Shown: positions 1-9,285 of the stretch, in pieces
Layout of the letters: each line of letters starts with the position of its first letter
Position numbering within the stretch: the stretch's first letter is position 1
DNA from: Campylobacter iguaniorum
GTDB lineage: Bacteria; Campylobacterota; Campylobacteria; Campylobacterales; Campylobacteraceae
NCBI RefSeq assembly: GCF_000736415.1
Contig: NZ_CP009043.1
Span: 868,001-932,000 of the forward strand
Length of the DNA: 64,000 nt
Reading direction: 5' to 3'
Made by a program: the position numbers and the translations under genes
The notes under the pieces: generated by a model
What the model was told of the DNA's origin: nothing
Seen by the model: only the letters and a program-made list of their open reading frames with translations
Database searches by the model: none

Positions 1-48
1 TCTCAGCCAAGACAGTTCGCGATTGATAAAAATATCTTTATTCTCCAT
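1..48 (-). CDS. ppk: Polyphosphate kinase, N-terminal tip only
   Basis: This is the first 16 codons of a minus-strand gene that runs off the left edge. The ATG is at 48 and is preceded by an AAGG-type ribosome binding site. The visible peptide begins MENKDIFINRELSWLR. The INRELSWL motif is typical of the extreme N-terminus of PPK1 polyphosphate kinases, which reversibly polymerise the gamma phosphate of ATP. Only the tip is seen, so the call rests on this one motif. Confidence 0.7.
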   Translation of the reverse strand, partial: MENKDIFINRELSWLR

Positions 49-149
49 AAACCAACCTTAATAAATTTTCTATGATTATACAAAAAATTCGTAAAAAAAT
101 ACTTAATACTATCAATTTAAGACAACATTTAAACTAAATTTATTTAAAT

Positions 150-1442
150 TTAGACTACTTGCAATCTTTTAATAAAAAATATACAAAATATACTCGCCAT
201 AAATTTAGCAACAAAAACAGTTATCCACACTCCATTTATGCCAAAAAATTCTACCAAAACAAAAAGCAAAACTATAGGCAGCAAATCAGAAATGATAGCC
301 ACTCCAAACGATAGCATAGGCTGATTTGTCGATGTGAAGCAAGTATCGCAAAACTTCACAAACCAAGAACAAAGATAAACCAGACTAAATATCATCAAAG
401 CATCTTTTCCAAGTGCGATAAACTCAGCGTCTTTACTAAAAATAGCGATGATAAACTCAGCACCAAGCTGGGCTAAAATAAAGCCTAAAATAGAGATCAA
501 AGCGGCTGTAAAAAATGCGATTTTATAGAGTTTTGATAAGATATTTTTGTTTCTAGCACCGTATTGATAACTAAATAATGGCTGAACTCCATCACACATA
601 CCCATTATAATCCCGCTTACTAAAAACTCAATAGATATAATAGCGCTCAAAACTGCCACGCCAGTAGTCCCTGAAATATCAAGCAAAATAGAGTTTGCAA
701 CTACCATAAAAATAGATGATGAAATGCCGACTAAAAACCCAGAGCTTCCATTAAAAATAATATTTGTAAATAGCTTCAAATCCATGTAAATTTTCGTAAT
801 TTTTAGGTTTAAGTCTTGCAAAACAAATGGCAAAAACGCTATCAACGCTCCAATACTCATACTGATACAACTAGCCAAAGCCGCACTCCAAAGCCCCCAG
901 CCAAAAACGACCAAAAATAGATAATCCAAAATGATATTTAAAAGTGCTGCAATGACATTTACAGCCATGCTATATAGAGGTTTTTTGGCGATTCTTAAGT
1001 AATTATCCAAAGCAAAAAGCAAAGAAATAACAGGATAAAAGATGATGTAAACTATGGCAAACTCAAAGCATAAATTTGCAAGTTCTTTATCTTCTATTAG
1101 AGCATCACAAATTTGCCTTGCAAATAAAACCCCAAATACCAAACAAACGCTCGCCATAAAAATGATAAAAATCAAACTAAAGCTAAAAATACCGCTTGCA
1201 ACTTTACGTTTTTTAGCTCCAAGGTGGAGTGAAATCTGCACCGATGAGCCCATGGCAACGACGTCGATAATACTAAAACCAATCATCACAAACGGCATCA
1301 CAAGCCCAACTGCCCCAAGTGCTTTTGCACCAAAAATCTGTCCGACAAATATTTCATCAACCAAAAAATAGATAGAAATAAAAACTATGCTTATGATATT
1401 TGGTATTGTGTATTTCAAAAATAATTTTGTTATTTTATTCAT
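150..1442 (-). CDS. MATE family efflux transporter
   Basis: A 430-residue polytopic membrane protein made almost entirely of hydrophobic segments, consistent with the 12 helices of the multidrug and toxic compound extrusion family. It starts with MNKITKLFLKYTIPNIIS and has the early family-type segment VDEIFVGQIFGAKALGAVGL, where the channel-facing acidic residue is seen. MATE proteins export cationic drugs or metabolites in exchange for Na+ or H+. Length is normal. The ATG at 1442 has a good AAAAAGG ribosome binding site. It stands alone between ppk and the dicarboxylate transporter. The substrate cannot be told from sequence. Confidence 0.88.
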   Translation of the reverse strand: MNKITKLFLKYTIPNIISIVFISIYFLVDEIFVGQIFGAKALGAVGLVMPFVMIGFSIIDVVAMGSSVQISLHLGAKKRKVASGIFSFSLIFIIFMASVCLVFGVLFARQICDALIEDKELANLCFEFAIVYIIFYPVISLLFALDNYLRIAKKPLYSMAVNVIAALLNIILDYLFLVVFGWGLWSAALASCISMSIGALIAFLPFVLQDLNLKITKIYMDLKLFTNIIFNGSSGFLVGISSSIFMVVANSILLDISGTTGVAVLSAIISIEFLVSGIIMGMCDGVQPLFSYQYGARNKNILSKLYKIAFFTAALISILGFILAQLGAEFIIAIFSKDAEFIALGKDALMIFSLVYLCSWFVKFCDTCFTSTNQPMLSFGVAIISDLLPIVLLFVLVEFFGINGVWITVFVAKFMASIFCIFFIKRLQVV

Positions 1443-1648
1443 TGTTTAACCTTTTTATATTTTAAATTTAGTTTGTGATTTAAAATATTTTGGTTACCAA
1501 AGTGTGTGAGAAGCCTGTATGTAGAGATTTTCAAGGCAAAAAGCGTGAATTTCAAAATGATAAATTTCTCTCAATTTTTGCCTTTCTTTTAAATTTTGGT
1601 TCGAATTCTACACAAATTTTTATGAATTTAAATTAAATTTATAAAAAT

Positions 1649-3097
1649 TTAAAATGAAAGTAGTCCAAATTTGCCTAGAATTATTAAAATTAAGTAGCCC
1701 ACAACCATGCCAAAAGCACCGATAATAATGCCGACTATTGCCATGTCTTTTTGCTTGATAAAACCTTTTGCGTAAGCTAAAGCGTTTGGTGGAGTGCTAA
1801 TAGGCAAAGCCATAGCAAGTGAGGCAGACAGAGCTAAAGATATAAGCAAAACATGAATCCCACCAAAGCTCTCAAGAGTGCCTTGCATACTCATGCCAGC
1901 TGCTGCTAAAATAGGTATAAGAAGCGCCGCGGTGGCTGTATTACTCATAAATGTAGACATGGCGTAGCACAAAAGTCCAGCCCCTATCATCATCGTTAAA
2001 ACTGAATATGAATTAAACGGAATATGCTCTACTAAATTTTTAGCAAGACCCGTTTCATTTAGCCCTACGCCAAGCGCAAAACCACCAGCCACGAGCCACA
2101 GCACGTCCCAGTCTATGAGCTTTAGATCATCTTTTGTGATGACTCCAGTGACTGAAAAAACCGCAAAAGGAATGAGTGCTACTACATTCGCATTTACTCC
2201 AGTAAATTTATCACTTATCCAAAGAAGTATAGTGATGGCAAACGTGACATAAACAATGTAGGCTTTGGGTGATTTTTCAAATTCACCAGTTAGCTCTATT
2301 TTTATCTCTTTTTGCTCAAATTTAAATAGCGTTTTTAAAAGCCACCAAGAAAATAGAAGTATGATAAGCATGATTGGCACCATAATCATCATCCAACCAA
2401 AAAAGCTCACATCAGCCCCAAGAGTGTCTGCTATGTATTTGATAGCTATGGCGTTTGGTGGAGTGCCTATTGGAGTGCCGATACCACCGATGTTTGCAGC
2501 TATTGGGATAGACATGGCTAGAGCGATTTTGCCTTTTACATCATTTCTAAGTGAGGCTAGGACTGGCGAGAGTATTGTAAGCATCATCGCAGCTGTGGCT
2601 GTATTACTCATAAACATAGAAAAAATCGCAGTCATAATAATAAATCCCAAAAGTACCATATTTGCATTCGTGCCAAATGGCTTGAGAAGTGCTTTTGCAA
2701 GACTAGCGTCAAGCTTGTATTTGGAAGCTGCGATGGCTAGGACAAATCCTCCCATAAAAAGCATAATAATAGGATCGGCAAACGTCGCCATAATGTTTTT
2801 ATAATATATAAAAGTGCCATATTTGTTTAAAATTTCACTTGTCGAGCCAGCTGGCGGTAGCATAAACTTAAAACTACTAGTCGAAACGCTCAAGTGCATA
2901 AGTACAATAACCATAACAGAAGTCGTCCAAATAGCGATAGCTTCAGTGATCCAAAGGCTAGCAGCTAGCACGAAAATCGCTGCAACTCTTTGCTCTACTA
3001 TCGTCAGCTCAAAAGGAAAAGCCTCGCTTGGCAAAAACCAGACAATGAGTGCTGAAATAATGCTGATGTATAATTTTATCTGTTTTGTTATCGTCAT
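1649..3097 (-). CDS. DASS (SLC13) family Na+/dicarboxylate-type symporter
   Basis: A 482-residue integral membrane protein with the two repeated SNT motifs of the divalent anion:Na+ symporter family: MSNTATAAMM in the N-terminal half and MSNTATAALLIP in the C-terminal half. Each is followed by a conserved proline-rich hairpin (IGTPPNAIA and ISTPPNALA). In this family these elements form the sodium and substrate sites, and the usual cargoes are succinate, fumarate, malate or sulfate. A C4-dicarboxylate would suit an organism that respires fumarate and runs a TCA cycle, but the cargo is inferred. Confidence 0.87.
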   Translation of the reverse strand: MTITKQIKLYISIISALIVWFLPSEAFPFELTIVEQRVAAIFVLAASLWITEAIAIWTTSVMVIVLMHLSVSTSSFKFMLPPAGSTSEILNKYGTFIYYKNIMATFADPIIMLFMGGFVLAIAASKYKLDASLAKALLKPFGTNANMVLLGFIIMTAIFSMFMSNTATAAMMLTILSPVLASLRNDVKGKIALAMSIPIAANIGGIGTPIGTPPNAIAIKYIADTLGADVSFFGWMMIMVPIMLIILLFSWWLLKTLFKFEQKEIKIELTGEFEKSPKAYIVYVTFAITILLWISDKFTGVNANVVALIPFAVFSVTGVITKDDLKLIDWDVLWLVAGGFALGVGLNETGLAKNLVEHIPFNSYSVLTMMIGAGLLCYAMSTFMSNTATAALLIPILAAAGMSMQGTLESFGGIHVLLISLALSASLAMALPISTPPNALAYAKGFIKQKDMAIVGIIIGAFGMVVGYLILIILGKFGLLSF

Positions 3098-3171
3098 TTA
3101 TAAATATTCCTAAATTTAATGCGTCATTCTATATAAACTAAATTTAAACGTAAATAAAATATATGAATTTT

Positions 3172-5148
3172 TTACAAATCTCTTAGCTTTGCTATCTCAT
3201 CACGCAAAGCTGCAGCCTTTTCAAACTCCAAATTTTTCGCAGCTTCAAGCATCTGTTTGCGTAGCTCTTTGACTATTTTGGCTCGCTCGCTCGCTGGCAT
3301 TTTTTCTAATTTTTTGGCTTTATTGTATAGATTTGGTGTGTCCTCTTCTTTTAAGCTATCTTCAATATTTCTAGTGGCTGACTTTGGCGTGATACCATGT
3401 TTTTTATTGTATTCATCTTGATATTTACGTCTTGCTTCAGTGATGTCAATGGCCTCACGCATTGAGTTTGTGATTTTGTTGGCAAATAAAATAACAGTTC
3501 CATGCTCGTTTCTTGCAGCTCTTCCCATTGTTTGGATCAGGCTTGTGCGACTTCTTAAAAACCCCTCTTTATCAGCGTCCAAAACCGCCACCAAGCTCAC
3601 TTCAGGAAGATCCAAGCCCTCACGGAGCAAATTTATCCCCACAAGCATATCATAATCGCCTTTTCTAAGCCCACGTATTAGCTCGTTTCTCTCGACTGCA
3701 TCGATATCTGAGTGCATATATTTGACCTTTATACCAAGCTCTAAATAATACCTTGTAAGCTCCTCGCTCATCTTTTTTGTTAGCGTCGTGACTAGCACCC
3801 TTTCGCCATTTGCAATAACTTTTTTAGCTCTATCAAATAGGATTTCGACTTGATTGTCGCTGCTTATGACTTCTATTTTTGGATCAAGCAGACCAGTTGG
3901 GCGTAAAATTTGCTCGAAAATATGACCCTTTGAGAGCTCAAGCTCATATTCGTTTGGAGTAGCTGAAACAAACAAAAAATTCGCCTTTTTGCTGATAAAC
4001 TCATCAAATTTAAGCGGACGATTATCCAAAGCACTTGGCAGACGAAAGCCATACTCCACCAAAACCTCTTTTCTACTTCTATCTCCTGCATACATTCCAC
4101 GAAACTGTGGCAAACTCACGTGGCTCTCATCGACAATAACAAGATAAGGCTTATCATCAAGCTCAAAATAATCAAACATCGAATAAGGCGTCTCTCTAGC
4201 CTTTTGCCCTGTTAGATATCTTGCATAGTTTTCGACGCCCTTTGTGCTGCCTGTACTTGCTAGCATCTCAAGGTCAAATTCTACTCTTTGCTTTAGTCTT
4301 TGATACTCAACTAGTCTATTTTCTTTTTGATAAAATTCCAACCTACTTTCAAGCTCTAGCTCAATGTCCTTTATGGCTTGTTTTAGTCTATTTTCACCGA
4401 CTACAAACTGGCTTGTTGCGTAGAGTATAAATTTACTCACGTCATTTGTGCGTTTGTTTTCTAATACGTCAAAATGATACATACTCTCAAGCTCATCACC
4501 AAAAAACTCAAGCCTGATAGCCTCGTCATTGAAATACGCTGGATAAATATCGACCACATCGCCATTCACGCGAAAATCTGAGCGATCAAAATACGCATCA
4601 TTTCTTTTGTATCCCATATCGACTAGCTTTAAAAGTAGCTGTTTTTGGTTGAGCTGCATTCCTTGAGTAAGGGTTAAAACCATGCCTTTATACTCAGCTG
4701 GATTTCCTAAGCCGTAGTTGGCTGATACGCTAGCTACGACGACGACATCGTCAAACTCAAGCAAATTTGCAGTCGCAGAAAGACGCAAACGCTCAAGCTC
4801 ATCATTTATAGAGCTATCCTTTTCAATAAATAGATCAGAACGCGGTATATAGGCTTCTGGCTGATAATAATCATAGTAGCTGATGAAGTATTCGACGTGG
4901 TTTTTTGGAAAAAAGCCTTTGAACTCGCTATAAAGCTGAGCTGCTAAGCTTTTGTTGTGCGTCATGATGAGAGTTGGCATATTTAGGCGTTTTATCACGT
5001 TTGCCATAGTAAAAGTCTTGCCACTTCCAGTAACTCCTAAAAGCACGTTGTATTTGTTGCCATTTTGGATTGAGCTTACAATATTTTTTATAGCGTTTTC
5101 TTGATCTGGGCTTGGCTGAAATTTGCTTGATATTTCAAATTTATCCAT
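3172..5148 (-). CDS. uvrB: UvrABC excinuclease subunit B
   Basis: UvrB (658 residues) is the damage-verifying helicase-like subunit of nucleotide excision repair. It is loaded by UvrA and hands damaged DNA to UvrC. Visible features are the Walker A GVTGSGKT at residues 38-45, the beta-hairpin region with [12 protein letters not shown] that clamps the damaged strand, the DESH Walker B box, helicase motif VI (QTMGRAARN), and a C-terminal UVR coiled-coil motif ([13 protein letters not shown]) that contacts UvrA and UvrC. Length is normal for the family. It is monocistronic, with about 100 bases on either side. Confidence 0.98.
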   Translation of the reverse strand: MDKFEISSKFQPSPDQENAIKNIVSSIQNGNKYNVLLGVTGSGKTFTMANVIKRLNMPTLIMTHNKSLAAQLYSEFKGFFPKNHVEYFISYYDYYQPEAYIPRSDLFIEKDSSINDELERLRLSATANLLEFDDVVVVASVSANYGLGNPAEYKGMVLTLTQGMQLNQKQLLLKLVDMGYKRNDAYFDRSDFRVNGDVVDIYPAYFNDEAIRLEFFGDELESMYHFDVLENKRTNDVSKFILYATSQFVVGENRLKQAIKDIELELESRLEFYQKENRLVEYQRLKQRVEFDLEMLASTGSTKGVENYARYLTGQKARETPYSMFDYFELDDKPYLVIVDESHVSLPQFRGMYAGDRSRKEVLVEYGFRLPSALDNRPLKFDEFISKKANFLFVSATPNEYELELSKGHIFEQILRPTGLLDPKIEVISSDNQVEILFDRAKKVIANGERVLVTTLTKKMSEELTRYYLELGIKVKYMHSDIDAVERNELIRGLRKGDYDMLVGINLLREGLDLPEVSLVAVLDADKEGFLRSRTSLIQTMGRAARNEHGTVILFANKITNSMREAIDITEARRKYQDEYNKKHGITPKSATRNIEDSLKEEDTPNLYNKAKKLEKMPASERAKIVKELRKQMLEAAKNLEFEKAAALRDEIAKLRDL

Positions 5149-5226
5149 ATATCCTCTTTTGTTTTTGTGGAATTATAACCAAACTAGATTATTTAAATTT
5201 AAATTATAAGAAATTAAGTATTAAAT

Positions 5227-5257
5227 TGTGTTGGCAAAATCTAAATTTACCAACACA
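5227..5257 (-). terminator. Hairpin downstream of the chemoreceptor gene
   Basis: An 8-bp perfect inverted repeat (TGTGTTGG / CCAACACA) with a 15-base loop lies a few bases beyond the minus-strand stop of the CZB chemoreceptor. The T-run after it is weak, so it may be a terminator or just a 3'-end stabiliser. Confidence 0.45.
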
Positions 5258-5264
5258 GATAAAA

Positions 5265-6359
5265 TCAATCTTCTAAATGCGTATTTTTGTAGTTTTTGCT
5301 TTTCTTCTCTATGATCTCATGAACTAAGTTGTCTAGTATCTCAAATAGACGATTAGAGTTTTCTTCTGCATGGTTAAACATATCTATAGCAGATCTTAGG
5401 TTGCCCTCTTTGTTTATTATATCTAGTCCGCCATTTACGTATTTGTGGACATTTGCGTGAGGTTCATCTATGAGTGAGTAGTTTGTCGCGTCTCCAAGAA
5501 CCTCTTTTGCATCTGCTAAATACCATTTTCCAATGCGACAGTTTTTATGATCTCCAAGGCTATTTGGACACGTTATAGCGTTGTTATAACCGTTTATTTT
5601 GAAAACTACGTGGTCGCATTTTGCTAGTGATATAAATATCTCGTAGTAAGCGCACATAGACTCAAACCCTATCATATCTGATATTTCATAGACTTGATCG
5701 ACATTTGATTTAAGTCCGTTTATACTATCGTTTGCTATGGTTGAGCTTTTATCTACGTTATTATTTACTTCTATCATTTCTACGGCATTTTGTTTTAGGA
5801 TATTGATATTTGCTTCAACTTCCCCAGTCGCCTTTTGTGTTTTTTCGGCAAGCTTTCTTACTTCATCTGCCACTACAGCAAATCCTCTTCCAGCCTCTCC
5901 TGCACGTGCTGCTTCGATAGCTGCATTTAGAGCAAGTAAGTTTGTCTGATCTGATATATCTTTTATCAAATTTATAATGTTTGTTATCTCTTCTACACTT
6001 CTATTTAAATTTGAAGCTACATCTTTTGATCTATTTGTCGTTTCTGCTATAGATACTATCGATTTTATAAGATCGTTAGTAAGCTCGCTTAATGATTTTG
6101 TCACGTCTAAGCATTGATCTGATTTTTGAGATATCGATTTTACTCTTGAGAGTCTTTCTAAATTCTTTTGTATAGAAGAAAAATCAAATTTTTCACCTTT
6201 GATCATTAAATGAACTATGTCCATTTGATCTTTCAAAAGTTTGTTTTGAGCTTTTAATGTCTCATTTTCCAGCCTTAAAGCTTCAAATTTAGCTTCGTCT
6301 ATTTCAGGACTTGGCTTTTCTTCTTTAGGGATTATGACTTCTGGTTTTTTGCCAAACAC
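5265..6359 (-). CDS. Soluble methyl-accepting chemotaxis protein with C-terminal CZB domain
   Basis: A 364-residue cytosolic chemoreceptor with no transmembrane segment or HAMP domain. An N-terminal coiled coil (about 20-60) leads into a short MCP signalling hairpin whose tip is recognisable ([20 protein letters not shown], then [20 protein letters not shown]), the CheA/CheW contact region. The C-terminal 130 residues match the chemoreceptor zinc-binding motif: DHVVFK, CRIGKW and PHANVH supply the His and Cys ligands. CZB domains in other bacteria sense zinc or hypochlorous acid; the ligand here is inferred. A close paralogue lies at 29864-30961. Confidence 0.9.
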   Translation of the reverse strand: MFGKKPEVIIPKEEKPSPEIDEAKFEALRLENETLKAQNKLLKDQMDIVHLMIKGEKFDFSSIQKNLERLSRVKSISQKSDQCLDVTKSLSELTNDLIKSIVSIAETTNRSKDVASNLNRSVEEITNIINLIKDISDQTNLLALNAAIEAARAGEAGRGFAVVADEVRKLAEKTQKATGEVEANINILKQNAVEMIEVNNNVDKSSTIANDSINGLKSNVDQVYEISDMIGFESMCAYYEIFISLAKCDHVVFKINGYNNAITCPNSLGDHKNCRIGKWYLADAKEVLGDATNYSLIDEPHANVHKYVNGGLDIINKEGNLRSAIDMFNHAEENSNRLFEILDNLVHEIIEKKSKNYKNTHLED

Positions 6360-6553
6360 GTTTTTCTCCTTTTGGATTTGTTGGTTATTTATAAAAATAT
6401 AAATAAAAAATATATAATATGTCTATTAAGGATATATTACAAACGAAATTATAATTACAAACACATTAATCTAATATAAAAATTTGCATTATATGTGGCT
6501 TATAGTTTTATAAAAACATATCTATTTTCAGATAATTATGAACAAAAGTATGC

Positions 6554-6559
6554 TAAAAT
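6554..6559 (+). promoter_or_regulatory. Probable -10 element for the priA operon
   Basis: TAAAAT within TATGCTAAAAT, an extended -10, sits 34 bases before the chosen ATG at 6593. Campylobacter housekeeping promoters usually have a clear -10 and T-rich upstream DNA instead of a -35 box, which fits here. Judged by eye. Confidence 0.4.
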
Positions 6560-6592
6560 TAGATTATATTTTTAAAAAATAAAGGAATGATT

Positions 6593-6826
6593 ATGTTTGA
6601 AAATGAAAAAGTTTTAAATACCCTAGCTTCAAAAGTAACTGAACTAATGCTAAAATATGAAGAAGTGTGCGAAGCAAACGAGGCTTTGAGAAACGAGCTT
6701 GTAAGCGTAAAAGCACAAAATGAAGCTAAAACAAATCAAATAATGCGCCTTGAAGAAGAGCTAAAAACTCAAAATCTTGCTAGCGACGACCTACTTAAAC
6801 AAGTTGAAGCTGTTCTTGGTAAATGA
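6593..6826 (+). CDS. Small coiled-coil protein, ZapB-like
   Basis: A 77-residue, almost wholly helical, Glu/Lys/Asn-rich protein with heptad-spaced Leu/Val/Ile along its length, ending in LLKQVEAVLGK. An in-frame ATG at 6587 lies directly on the AAAGGA ribosome binding site, so the ATG at 6593 (MFENEKVLN) is the likely start. Size, coiled coil, the pattern around LASKVTELMLKYEEV and the short tail resemble ZapB and the ZapB-like proteins that precede zapA in many proteobacteria. Its stop overlaps the next start (ATGA), and the next protein looks ZapA-like. The cell-division role is inference from pattern and context; otherwise it is an unknown coiled-coil protein. Confidence 0.6.
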   Translation: MFENEKVLNTLASKVTELMLKYEEVCEANEALRNELVSVKAQNEAKTNQIMRLEEELKTQNLASDDLLKQVEAVLGK

Positions 6827-7047
6827 AACAAATAGTCCTTACAATAGCCTCTAAAGACTACACTATAAGACTAGAAGACGACTTCGCAGAGGCTTTTGCG
6901 GCTGATATAAAAAAGCTGCTAAATGACAAATATCAATTTGGCGTCAAAGAGCTACTGACTGCTTTTGTGCAAAAATGCCATGAAAACTACACTCAAGAGT
7001 CTGAAATGGATAAAATCCTTGGCGATTTAGACAAGACTTTGAAATAA
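6823..7047 (+). CDS. Small protein resembling the N-terminal domain of ZapA
   Basis: A 74-residue protein beginning MKQIVLTIASKDYTIRLEDD. The alternating hydrophobic strand, followed by a (K/R)xYxIR segment and an acidic helix, is how ZapA proteins start. ZapA promotes FtsZ bundling at mid-cell. It is shorter than typical ZapA (about 100 residues) and would have only a brief C-terminal helix. It overlaps the ZapB-like gene by four bases and is 14 bases before the pseudopilin gene, so the four genes 6593-9285 look co-transcribed. The assignment is tentative. Confidence 0.55.
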   Translation: MKQIVLTIASKDYTIRLEDDFAEAFAADIKKLLNDKYQFGVKELLTAFVQKCHENYTQESEMDKILGDLDKTLK

Positions 7048-7061
7048 ATTTAGGAAAAAAT

Positions 7062-7445
7062 ATGAAAAAGGGATTTACTTTAGTTGAGCTTATTTTTGTC
7101 ATAGTTATACTTGGTGTTTTAGCATCTATCGCTGTGCCAAGACTAGTCGCAAACAAAGAAGACGCGCAAATAACAAAAGCTAAAGTCGAAGTAGCAGCAT
7201 TGCGATCTGCCATAATGCTTATGAAAAACCAGAATCTTTTGCAAGGCACAGTTGGATATCCTGATCTATCAAGCAAAGAGATAACGGCAATTGCAAACGT
7301 TTCAAAAAACTGGACAAAATCTGAAAATACATTTACGCTAAATTTAGATGGTAAAACCGTAACTTTTACATATAAAAAAGATGATGGATCTTTTAAATGT
7401 GATGATACAAATGAATTATGCAAAAAAATAGAAAGCGAACTATAA
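7062..7445 (+). CDS. Type II secretion/type IV pilus-like pseudopilin
   Basis: A 127-residue protein with a textbook class III prepilin leader: MKKG then FTLVELIFVIVILGVLASIA. Prepilin peptidase would cut after Gly4 and methylate Phe5, and Glu at mature position 5 is present. The hydrophobic N-terminal helix is followed by a GspG-sized globular domain with a possible disulfide pair near the C-terminus (KCDDTNELCKK). Pseudopilins form the short periplasmic fibre of secretion and DNA-uptake machines. The matching secretin and ATPase genes are 48 kb away at 53-62 kb, making this a candidate fibre subunit. It lies 10 bases upstream of priA. Confidence 0.88.
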   Translation: MKKGFTLVELIFVIVILGVLASIAVPRLVANKEDAQITKAKVEVAALRSAIMLMKNQNLLQGTVGYPDLSSKEITAIANVSKNWTKSENTFTLNLDGKTVTFTYKKDDGSFKCDDTNELCKKIESEL

Positions 7446-7455
7446 ATAATAATCA

Positions 7456-9285
7456 ATGTATTATTATGAAGTAGCTATTAGTGGTGCCTCGCTTCCACCA
7501 CTAACTTATGAATTTACCACTCTTTTAGAGCCATTCTCAGAGGTAAAAATCAAACTAAAAAACAAAATTCAAACAGGCTATATCGTGCGTGAGGTTGATA
7601 AGCCAAGCTTCAAAACTGCCGAAATTTTAGAACTCACTGGAGCCAAACTCACAGGGCTTCAAATAGAGCTTTTGAAGTTTATATCTTATTATTATACTTG
7701 CGAATTAGGCGTGGCATCTGGGCTTTTTGAGCCGTGTTTGGATACAAAAATATTTAAAGGAGAATTTACCAAATCTCCAAATTTAAGCCCAAAACAGCTT
7801 GAGGCTCTAAACTACGCAAAACAAAATCAAATTTCACTGCTTTTTGGCGATACGGGAAGTGGCAAAAGCGAGGTTTACATCTCTTTAATCAAAGAGTTTT
7901 TAGACGCCGGCAAGCAGGCTTTGTTTTTGATGCCAGAAATCTCACTAACCCCACAAATGCAAAAACGTCTTGAAGAGTATTTTGGGTGTGGCGTTGGGAT
8001 TTGGCATTCAAAAATCACTCAAAAATCTAAAAAAGAGCTTTTGGAGAAGTTTTTTAGCGGCGAGATAAAGCTAATTGCTGGAGCTAGGTCGGCTCTGTTT
8101 TTACCATTTACCGATTTGGGCGTTATAGTCGTCGATGAAGAGCATGATGACAGCTACAAAAGCAGCTCAAAGCCGTATTATAACGCAAGGGATTTAAGCG
8201 TTTATCTGGCTAAATTTGGTATAAAAGTGCTTCTTGGAAGTGCGACGCCAAGCGTGAGTAGCTTTGATAAATTTAACCATTTTAGGCTCAAGGGGACTTT
8301 TTTTGAATCTCAAAAAGAGTTCATCTACGATGAGAGCGCGACAGCGCTTAGCCAAACCATCATAAATGAGCTGAGAAACTCACTAAATTCAGGTAAGCAG
8401 GCTGTTGTGTTTTTGCCTACAAGGGCGAATTTTAAGTTTTTGCTCTGCAAGGAGTGCAATAAAAGTATAAAATGCCCATATTGTAGCGTTTCGATGAGCT
8501 TGCATAAAAAGACAAATGCTCTAAGGTGTCATTATTGTGGGTTTGCTATGCCTATCCCAAAAAGCTGCCCAAATTGTGACTCTCAAATGCTAGAATCCAA
8601 AAAAATCGGTACAAGTGAGCTTGTCTTGGAGCTTGAGCGTGAGTTTGAAGGCGTAAGAATAGCTAAATTTGATAAAGACGAGATAACAACGCACAAAAAG
8701 CTCACAACGCTTCTTAAAAACTTCAATGACAAAAAAATAGACATACTTGTCGGCACTCAAATGCTAAGTAAGGGTCATGACTATCACAATGTCGATTTGG
8801 CTGTGATAATGGGGCTTGATGAACACCTTGAATACTGCGATTTTAGGGCGCGCGAAAAGACTCTCTCGCTTGCTATGCAAGTGGCTGGAAGAGCTGGGCG
8901 AGCTAGCAAAGCAAAAGTCATTATCCAGACTTTGCAAAAAGATTTTTTTGAGAATTATATCAGCGATTATGATAAATTTATAGAAGATGAGCTGGAGTTT
9001 AGAAATCCATTATATCCGCCATTTGCAAGGCTTCTTAGGATAATCATAAGCGATAAAAGTGAAGCAAACGCGCAAAATTTAGAAGAAGAAATTTTAAAAA
9101 ATATAGCAAGCATACCTGATTTGCAGATTATCGGTCATGGAAAGGCCTTGATAGAGTTTATCAACTCTAAATTTAGAAGAGAGATTATGCTTCGCTCAAG
9201 CTCACATATACCGCTTTTAAAGGCTGCAAATGTGGCGAGCAGATTTGGCGGCAGTGCTGACATAGATCCGGTGAGCTTTAACTAG
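7456..9285 (+). CDS. priA: Primosomal protein N', replication restart helicase
   Basis: PriA (609 residues) recognises stalled forks and reloads the replicative helicase. The short N-terminal DNA-binding region is followed by Walker A GDTGSGKS at 131-138, a DEEH motif II (VVDEEHDDSY), a zinc-binding insertion with eight cysteines (CKEC, CPYC, CHYC and CPNC), and motif VI-type QVAGRAGRA. It is shorter than E. coli PriA (732 residues), mostly at the N-terminal end, as is common in epsilonproteobacteria. It is the last gene of the small plus-strand operon. Its TAG overlaps the stop of the convergent exonuclease gene in a shared CTAG. Confidence 0.97.
   Translation: MYYYEVAISGASLPPLTYEFTTLLEPFSEVKIKLKNKIQTGYIVREVDKPSFKTAEILELTGAKLTGLQIELLKFISYYYTCELGVASGLFEPCLDTKIFKGEFTKSPNLSPKQLEALNYAKQNQISLLFGDTGSGKSEVYISLIKEFLDAGKQALFLMPEISLTPQMQKRLEEYFGCGVGIWHSKITQKSKKELLEKFFSGEIKLIAGARSALFLPFTDLGVIVVDEEHDDSYKSSSKPYYNARDLSVYLAKFGIKVLLGSATPSVSSFDKFNHFRLKGTFFESQKEFIYDESATALSQTIINELRNSLNSGKQAVVFLPTRANFKFLLCKECNKSIKCPYCSVSMSLHKKTNALRCHYCGFAMPIPKSCPNCDSQMLESKKIGTSELVLELEREFEGVRIAKFDKDEITTHKKLTTLLKNFNDKKIDILVGTQMLSKGHDYHNVDLAVIMGLDEHLEYCDFRAREKTLSLAMQVAGRAGRASKAKVIIQTLQKDFFENYISDYDKFIEDELEFRNPLYPPFARLLRIIISDKSEANAQNLEEEILKNIASIPDLQIIGHGKALIEFINSKFRREIMLRSSSHIPLLKAANVASRFGGSADIDPVSFN

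Noticed and set aside
1533-1584. 10-base inverted repeat (AAGGCAAAAA / TTTTTGCCTT) between the DASS and MATE genes
   Set aside because: The 32-base loop is too long for a typical terminator and no T-run follows on either side; not strong enough to annotate.
2265-2804. Long open frame on the plus strand opposite the DASS transporter
   Set aside because: It is antisense to a clearly conserved membrane protein and its translation shows no family signature; it follows from the codon pattern of the real gene.
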